A stretch of DNA of 64,000 bases from Candidatus Binatia bacterium. GTDB lineage: Bacteria > Desulfobacterota > Binatia > UBA12015. The notes below the pieces were generated by a model. The model was not told the origin of the DNA. It saw nothing but the letters and a program-made list of their open reading frames with translations, and did no database searches. Location: the NCBI GenBank assembly GCA_029243485.1, contig JAQWRY010000086.1, forward strand, positions 248,001 to 312,000, read 5' to 3'. Numbering within the stretch: position 1 is the stretch's first letter; each line of letters begins with the position of its first letter. Below, piece after piece: positions 60,035 to 64,000 of the stretch. The position numbers and the translations under genes were made by a program.

Positions 60035-61132
60035 ATGACCCGATGTGCGCGCGCCCTCTCCATCATGGTCACCGCAATCGTCGTCGGGTTCGTCGGACTG
60101 GAGATCAACCTCCGTGTGTTCGGGGGACCCATCCAGATCTTCAACCCCCTGAACGGCTTCCACGACGGCGACTCGGTCCTGGGGTGGCGCGGCAAGAAGA
60201 ACATCGCGCGGCGCTTCCACACCCCGGAGTTCGACGTGCTGGTCCGTCAGGATGCGGACGGCTTCCGCGCCCCCGAGCCTCCACGCCCCGATGGCGCGCC
60301 GGCAAACCTTCTGGTCCTGGGCGACTCCCTCGCGTGGGGTTGGGGCGTGGAACAAGGCGAGATCTTCACCGACCATCTCCAGCGTGCCCTCGCCCCCGAC
60401 GTCGCCGTCTACAACCGAGCCGTGAACGGATTTTCGACCGGGCAGGAATACCTCCTGCTGCAGCAGGAACTCGACGAGCGGGACTACGCCGGCGTCCTCC
60501 TCATCGTGAGTCGCACAGACATCGGGGACAACGCGGATGACAAGAAACACCGGCCGGCCTTCGACCTAACCAGAGGCGAGCTCACGGACCGCAACCAACC
60601 ACCGCCCGGCGCGCTGAAGAACCCCGTCGAGCGCTTGATCGACGACCACAGCTACGCGGTCAACTTCATCTCGTGGCAGTTCGCGGCTTTGAAGCGGTGG
60701 AAGCAGACATTCGAGAAACCGCGCGAGGAGATTCCTCGCCACGTGCCCGAACCCCACGAAGTCCCGACGCCACCGGTGGACGACGAGAGCCCCGGGGCCC
60801 GCGCGATGCCGGGGTACGGCGTCTCCGAGCGCTTGCTTCTGGAGATCGTTCGAACGTGTCGTGAGCGCGGCGTTCCGCTGCACCTCGCCTACTCCACCAC
60901 GTACCTGCAACAACGACACACTCCGGTCGACGCCGGCTTCCGCGATCTCGTCGAGGAGATCGCCGCGCGCGAGGATACGAGCTTCGTCGACCTGAGCGAC
61001 GCGCTCGAGGCGTTGTACACAGACGGCGTGCCGGCACTCATTCCGCGCGACGGGCACTGGAGCGCTGCGGGTCATCGCGCCGTGGCCGATGTGTTTCTCG
61101 CGAGCGGCGTGCTCTCCCCGCGGTCCCCGTGA
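60035..61132 (+). CDS. Membrane-anchored SGNH-hydrolase-like protein
   Basis: A 365-aa protein with an N-terminal membrane segment (ALSIMVTAIVVGFVGLEINL). The SGNH block I reads LLVLGDSLAWGWGVEQGEIF with the nucleophile Ser, the Gly/Asn region is YNRAVNGFSTGQEYLLLQQE, and the catalytic Asp/His block is RDGHWSAAGHRAVADVF. Esterase/lipase or O-acetyl-handling enzyme facing the periplasm is inferred. It starts 24 bp after the MFS gene and may be cotranscribed. The following structured RNA gene is on the other strand. Confidence 0.8.
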   Translation: MTRCARALSIMVTAIVVGFVGLEINLRVFGGPIQIFNPLNGFHDGDSVLGWRGKKNIARRFHTPEFDVLVRQDADGFRAPEPPRPDGAPANLLVLGDSLAWGWGVEQGEIFTDHLQRALAPDVAVYNRAVNGFSTGQEYLLLQQELDERDYAGVLLIVSRTDIGDNADDKKHRPAFDLTRGELTDRNQPPPGALKNPVERLIDDHSYAVNFISWQFAALKRWKQTFEKPREEIPRHVPEPHEVPTPPVDDESPGARAMPGYGVSERLLLEIVRTCRERGVPLHLAYSTTYLQQRHTPVDAGFRDLVEEIAAREDTSFVDLSDALEALYTDGVPALIPRDGHWSAAGHRAVADVFLASGVLSPRSP

Positions 61133-61139
61133 AAAGGAT

Positions 61140-61300
61140 GACCCAGGTGCGGGGGATTGCTTCGGGCCTACTCACATAAGTAGGTGGGTGCCGCTTGTTC
61201 GCGTCGGGCTTCCCGCAGCACCCGCGGGCTTGTCCTCTAACGACCAGAGGTAGCTCCCTATTCAACAGATGTAGGCAGAACGCTGACCCGCACCCGGGTC
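61140..61300 (-). ncRNA. ssrS: Probable 6S RNA
   Basis: Intergenic 160-nt minus-strand segment that folds as one long interrupted hairpin. The outer stem pairs GACCC and GGTGCGGG at 61300-61285 with CCCGCACC and GGGTC at 61155-61140. An inner stem pairs GCCTAC (61276-61271) with GTAGGC (61171-61166). Asymmetric internal loops and an apical GC-rich hairpin (GGGTGC/GCACCC) follow. Length, closed ends and central bubble fit bacterial 6S RNA, which mimics an open promoter and binds sigma-70 RNA polymerase; the CGGCACCCACCT segment near the 3' end resembles known 6S RNAs. No covariance search could be run. Confidence 0.55.
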
Positions 61301-61332
61301 GACGCGAGCCTACCACCGTTGCCGCGCCGATC

Positions 61333-61740
61333 CTATGCCCTTCTCGGCCGAAACTGGGGCAAACAAACGTCCGTTCCGCGCGGCTCGAAAACGACCTCCA
61401 CCGGAAGACCGACGCGCAGTTCTTCCTTCGGGCAATCGAGAATGTTCGTCATCATGCGAGGCCCTTCTTCGAGCCGGGTGACGACGACGGCGTACGGCAC
61501 CTCGCCCGCGTATGCCGGGTGATACACCTGGTGCATCCAGAAGAAGCTGTACACTTCACCGCGGCCGGACACCGGCGTCCATTCGCTCTCGGTCCAAAGG
61601 CATTTCGCACAGAGGCCCCGCGCGGGGAACCGGAGTGTGCCGCACGACACACACCGCTGGACTTCGAGTCGGCCCTCCTTGGCGGCAGCGAAGAACGGTT
61701 CGAGTTCCGGAGGTACGGTTGGAATGATCGGTTCGGACAT
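61333..61740 (-). CDS. DUF35 OB-fold/zinc-ribbon protein, thiolase partner
   Basis: A 135-aa protein. The N-terminal zinc ribbon has the Cys pairs C-x2-C and C-x2-C in VQRCVSCGTLRFPARGLCAK with C. The OB-fold follows (GEVYSFFWMHQVYHPAYAGE, PYAVVVTRLEEGPRMMTNIL). DUF35 proteins bind thiolase-like partners such as Ltp2 or hydroxymethylglutaryl-CoA synthase-like enzymes. It starts directly at the stop of the thiolase-like gene (no spacer), so the two form one functional unit. Confidence 0.92.
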   Translation of the reverse strand: MSEPIIPTVPPELEPFFAAAKEGRLEVQRCVSCGTLRFPARGLCAKCLWTESEWTPVSGRGEVYSFFWMHQVYHPAYAGEVPYAVVVTRLEEGPRMMTNILDCPKEELRVGLPVEVVFEPRGTDVCLPQFRPRRA

Positions 61741-62913
61741 CTACGAAGCGCTCCTTCCGAAGATCATCGTCGAGTGCGTCGACAGGATGCCGCCGTTCCC
61801 GCTGACCAGTGCCAAGTCGTGCTTCGGAACCTGGCGCTCGCCCCCGTCGCCGCGGATTTGAATGACCGCCTCGGAAATCGGCGTCATCCCCCACATGTAG
61901 AACGAGGAGAGCTGACCGCCGCCGGTGTTCACGGGGAGTTCACCCTCGGGTCCGATGCGGCCGTTCTCGACGAAGGCACCGCCCTCACCCTTTTTGCAGA
62001 AGCCGTAGTCCTCGAGAGTCACCAGGACCGTGAACGTGTAGCAGTCGTAGAGTTCACAGAAGTCGATGTCGGAGAGGCCGACATCGGCCATGTCGAGTGC
62101 CGCCTTCCCGGCCAGGACGGCACCGGACGAGAGGGTCTCGAGGGGATCACCACCCGGGTGCCCCTGCGCAATGCCCCGCACGTGCACCGGGGGTCGCTTC
62201 AGGTCCTTCGCGCGGTCGGCGCTGGTGACGATCACCGCGACCCCACCGTTCGACACGAGACAGCAGTCGAGAAGGTGGAACGGCTCGGCCACCCAGCGAG
62301 ACGCGTGGTAGTCCTCGATCGTCAGGGGCCTGCCACAGAACTGCGCGGACGGATTCCCCTGCGCGAAGGCGCGCTCGCTCACGGCGATCGCACCGAGCTG
62401 ATCCTGCGTGGTCCCGTACTCGTGCATGTGGCGCTGGGCGACCAGCGCGTAGCGACCGTTCACGCCGAACATGCCGTACGCCGCCTCCAGGCCGCCGGAA
62501 TGAGCGTACGCGCTCGCCGTTCCGCCGCTCTTCTTGCCCGACTGCGATTTCGGCGCCTTCAGAGGAGCGTCCGAGAAGACGCACGCGACGGTCGACGCCA
62601 TCCCCGCCTCGATCGCGAGCGCGGCCTGCATGATCATGGCGCCGGCGCTGGCACCGCCCAGGCTGATCGATGCGCTGAGGCTCAGGTTCGAGAGTCCCAT
62701 CGCCTGCTGGACGGCGAACGAGCCCATCGAACCGGAGAGGCCCCAGCTGAGGCCCGGGTTCACGAGGAGCCCGTCGAGGTCCACCGGTTCGAGACCCGCG
62801 TCGTCGAGGGCGAGCCGAATCGCGTCGACGGCGAATCCAACAGCGCTTTTGCCGTAGACCTTGCCCTGGTCGGTGACACCGAGCCCGGCGATGGCCGTGT
62901 GAGTCGGGAGCAT
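61741..62913 (-). CDS. Thiolase-like protein lacking the nucleophile Cys (Ltp/SCPx type)
   Basis: Start at the ATG at 62913 (MLPTHTAIAGLGVTDQGKVY); 390 aa of lipid-transfer-protein-thiolase type. The position of the acyl-accepting Cys reads SASISLGGASAGAMIMQAAL, with no Cys. DFCELYDCYTFTVLVTLEDY, GFCKKGEGGAFVENGRIGPE and LPVNTGGGQLSSFYMWGMTP are characteristic of the SCPx/Ltp group. Loss of the nucleophile plus a DUF35 partner is the pattern of Ltp2-type retro-aldolases in steroid side-chain degradation; that activity is inferred, not shown. Confidence 0.85.
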   Translation of the reverse strand: MLPTHTAIAGLGVTDQGKVYGKSAVGFAVDAIRLALDDAGLEPVDLDGLLVNPGLSWGLSGSMGSFAVQQAMGLSNLSLSASISLGGASAGAMIMQAALAIEAGMASTVACVFSDAPLKAPKSQSGKKSGGTASAYAHSGGLEAAYGMFGVNGRYALVAQRHMHEYGTTQDQLGAIAVSERAFAQGNPSAQFCGRPLTIEDYHASRWVAEPFHLLDCCLVSNGGVAVIVTSADRAKDLKRPPVHVRGIAQGHPGGDPLETLSSGAVLAGKAALDMADVGLSDIDFCELYDCYTFTVLVTLEDYGFCKKGEGGAFVENGRIGPEGELPVNTGGGQLSSFYMWGMTPISEAVIQIRGDGGERQVPKHDLALVSGNGGILSTHSTMIFGRSAS

Positions 62914-63216
62914 GGTTCGAACTGTTAGGGGTGGACCCCGAAACCGACAAGGTGCGGGAATCTGGGATTTCTGCATCCCGCCGCGACGGGTCTTGGCGCG
63001 CCGGCGGTGGAAGCAGGGCGAACGGAACACCGATCATGACGCCCCCACCCTCATTCCCCCTCACACCTGGTCGGCCGCCAGAGGGCGGCCGGTAGGTAGG
63101 CGACCCGTTTGGTTGCCTGGAAACCTCTGGCGCTGGATCCCCCCTCCCGCGCCTGGGCACGGCACGTCCATGCGAGTGGTTTGCGTGGGCGCGCCGTCGC
63201 CTCCAAGGATGCCGCG
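62914..63216. other. Divergent intergenic region
   Basis: About 300 bp between the thiolase-like gene (minus) and the sigma-factor gene (plus). No convincing coding frame. It should contain both promoters. A GGAAAC followed by a GC-rich spacer near 63119 could be an ECF-type -35, but no matching -10 was identified. Confidence 0.3.
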
Positions 63217-63789
63217 GTGGCGGAGCAGCGCGATAGCAACGAGCAGCTCATGGTCCGTGTCGGTCGGGGAGACCGCGACGCGTGCCGGCTTCTCGTGGAG
63301 CGCCACCTCGGCCGAATCCACGCGTTCACCACCCGCGTTCTCGGGAATCGCAGCGAGGGCGAAGACGTCGCGCAGGAGGTGTTCCTGCGACTGTGGAAGC
63401 ACGCTTCGCGCTGGCAACCGACCGGCGCCAAGCTCACGACCTGGCTCCACCGCATCGCACTCAATCTATGCTTGAACCTTAAGGAGCGCCGGCGTGAAAT
63501 CCCGAGCGAGCACGTCCCCGATGCCGCCGATCCCGGCCCCGGGCCGGCGGAGGCCGTCCGCCGCAAAGAAATGGAGCGGCACGTGAACGATGCACTCGCC
63601 GAACTTCCGACGAACCAGCGCGCCGCAATCACTCTGTGCCACTACCAGGGCATGCGTCAGGCGGCGGCCGCGGAGATCCTGGGCTTGAGCGTCGAGGCCC
63701 TGGAGTCTCTCCTCGCGCGCGGGCGCCGTGGCATGCGCTCCCGCCTGGCGGGCGTGGCGAAAGAGCTTCTCGAAGGAGGGACTCCGTGA
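63217..63789 (+). CDS. ECF-type RNA polymerase sigma factor
   Basis: Start set at the GTG at 63217, 7 nt after an AAGGA ribosome site; a longer frame from 63109 adds 36 unlikely residues. It is 190 aa. Region 2 contains ACRLLVERHLGRIHAFTTRV, NRSEGEDVAQEVFLRLWKHA and LTTWLHRIALNLCLNL. Region 4 reads ALAELPTNQRAAITLCHYQG, then AAAEILGLSVEALESLLARG. The QEVFLRLW and LPTNQRAA segments place it near the ECF groups with membrane or cytosolic anti-sigma partners. Its stop overlaps the next gene's GTG (GTGA). Confidence 0.93.
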   Translation: MAEQRDSNEQLMVRVGRGDRDACRLLVERHLGRIHAFTTRVLGNRSEGEDVAQEVFLRLWKHASRWQPTGAKLTTWLHRIALNLCLNLKERRREIPSEHVPDAADPGPGPAEAVRRKEMERHVNDALAELPTNQRAAITLCHYQGMRQAAAAEILGLSVEALESLLARGRRGMRSRLAGVAKELLEGGTP

Positions 63790-64000
63790 ACGACCGACTG
63801 GAAAGACTACACGAAGTCCTGGCCGCCTACGGCGCCTCCGAGGACTGCTGGCCGGTCGAAGATCGCGCAGCGCTGCTCACCCTGCTCGAAGAGTCCGAGC
63901 CCGCGAGAGCCTTGCGGGACGAAGCGGCAGACCTGGATTCGCTACTCGACCTCGGCGGTGCGATCGACGCGCCGACCCGAGCACTCAAAGACCGCATCCT
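63786..64000 (+). CDS. Probable anti-sigma factor, truncated by the window edge
   Basis: Starts at the GTG at 63786, overlapping the sigma-factor stop by 4 bp, and reads on past the window end (71 codons visible). The visible part (RLERLHEVLAAYGASEDCWP, DRAALLTLLEESEPARALRD, LDSLLDLGGAIDAPTRALKD) is helical and acidic, like the N-terminal cytosolic region of ECF anti-sigma proteins. No transmembrane segment is visible yet. Assignment rests mainly on position. Confidence 0.65.
   Translation, partial: MNDRLERLHEVLAAYGASEDCWPVEDRAALLTLLEESEPARALRDEAADLDSLLDLGGAIDAPTRALKDRI

Overview
High-GC bacterial chromosome segment with dense, mostly non-phage gene content. No rRNA, CRISPR array or prophage is visible. 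The gene mix suggests an environmental, aerobic or microaerobic heterotroph of deltaproteobacterial grade, perhaps near Candidatus Binatia/Binatota. That mix is an NtrC-type regulator, many acyl-CoA enzymes (thiolases, enoyl-CoA hydratase), a luciferase-like oxidoreductase, two sulfotransferases, two amidases, and Cys-rich secreted proteins with CDDGNPCTDDAC-type repeats. The taxonomic placement is inference only; no marker gene is present.

Layout. 1-2.4 kb: a secreted protein running off the left edge, a small hypothetical gene and a decayed methyltransferase. 2.4-2.5 kb: a selenocysteine tRNA. 2.5-4.5 kb: a graveyard holding IS3 transposase, dehydrogenase and two histidine-kinase relics. 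4.6-6.3 kb: an intact NtrC-type regulator and a small membrane protein. 6.3-13.7 kb: membrane sulfatase-family enzyme, methyltransferase, luciferase-like oxidoreductase, HAD phosphatase, FGGY kinase, sulfotransferase. 13.8-22.4 kb: large exported proteins (beta-propeller plus repeat protein, PHP/DUF3604 lipoprotein, CAP-domain protein). 22.5-34.6 kb: catabolic genes (D-aminoacylase-type amidohydrolase, D-cysteine desulfhydrase-like enzyme, amidase, thiolase, acetyltransferase, aldo/keto reductase, diiron protein, pectate-lyase-like protein, YjbQ, sulfotransferase) with PadR, P450 and acetoacetyl-CoA synthetase relics among them. 35-45 kb: molybdopterin-oxidoreductase relic, pyrE, a MoxR/CoxE-like VWA pair, XRE regulator, DJ-1 relic, enoyl-CoA hydratase, ceramidase-like lipoprotein, second amidase. 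45-58 kb: a five-gene MoxR-DUF58-BatA-VWA operon, a ferredoxin, and a NorD/NorQ-like pair. 58-64 kb: AlgH, MFS transporter, SGNH hydrolase, a probable 6S RNA, a DUF35/thiolase-like pair and an ECF sigma/anti-sigma pair.

Two patterns stand out. First, three different MoxR-type AAA+/von Willebrand factor A modules lie within about 21 kb (37.0-39.1, 45.0-53.0, 53.5-58.2 kb). Such pairs act as chaperone-like machines for cofactor insertion or complex activation, so this stretch looks like an assembly-factor island whose clients are not obvious. Second, at least eleven gene relics are scattered through the window. Several keep the original N- and C-termini while the middle is deleted (TPP decarboxylase, acetoacetyl-CoA synthetase, DJ-1/PfpI, PadR). 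Two of these (31237-31563, 39903-40088) remain clean open frames and could be expressed as mini-proteins.

Several exported proteins share modules: Cys-spaced helical segments in the genes at 1-1320 and 21351-22412, and a common C-terminal beta module in 13759-17718 and 56744-57283. These look like lineage-specific surface-protein parts.
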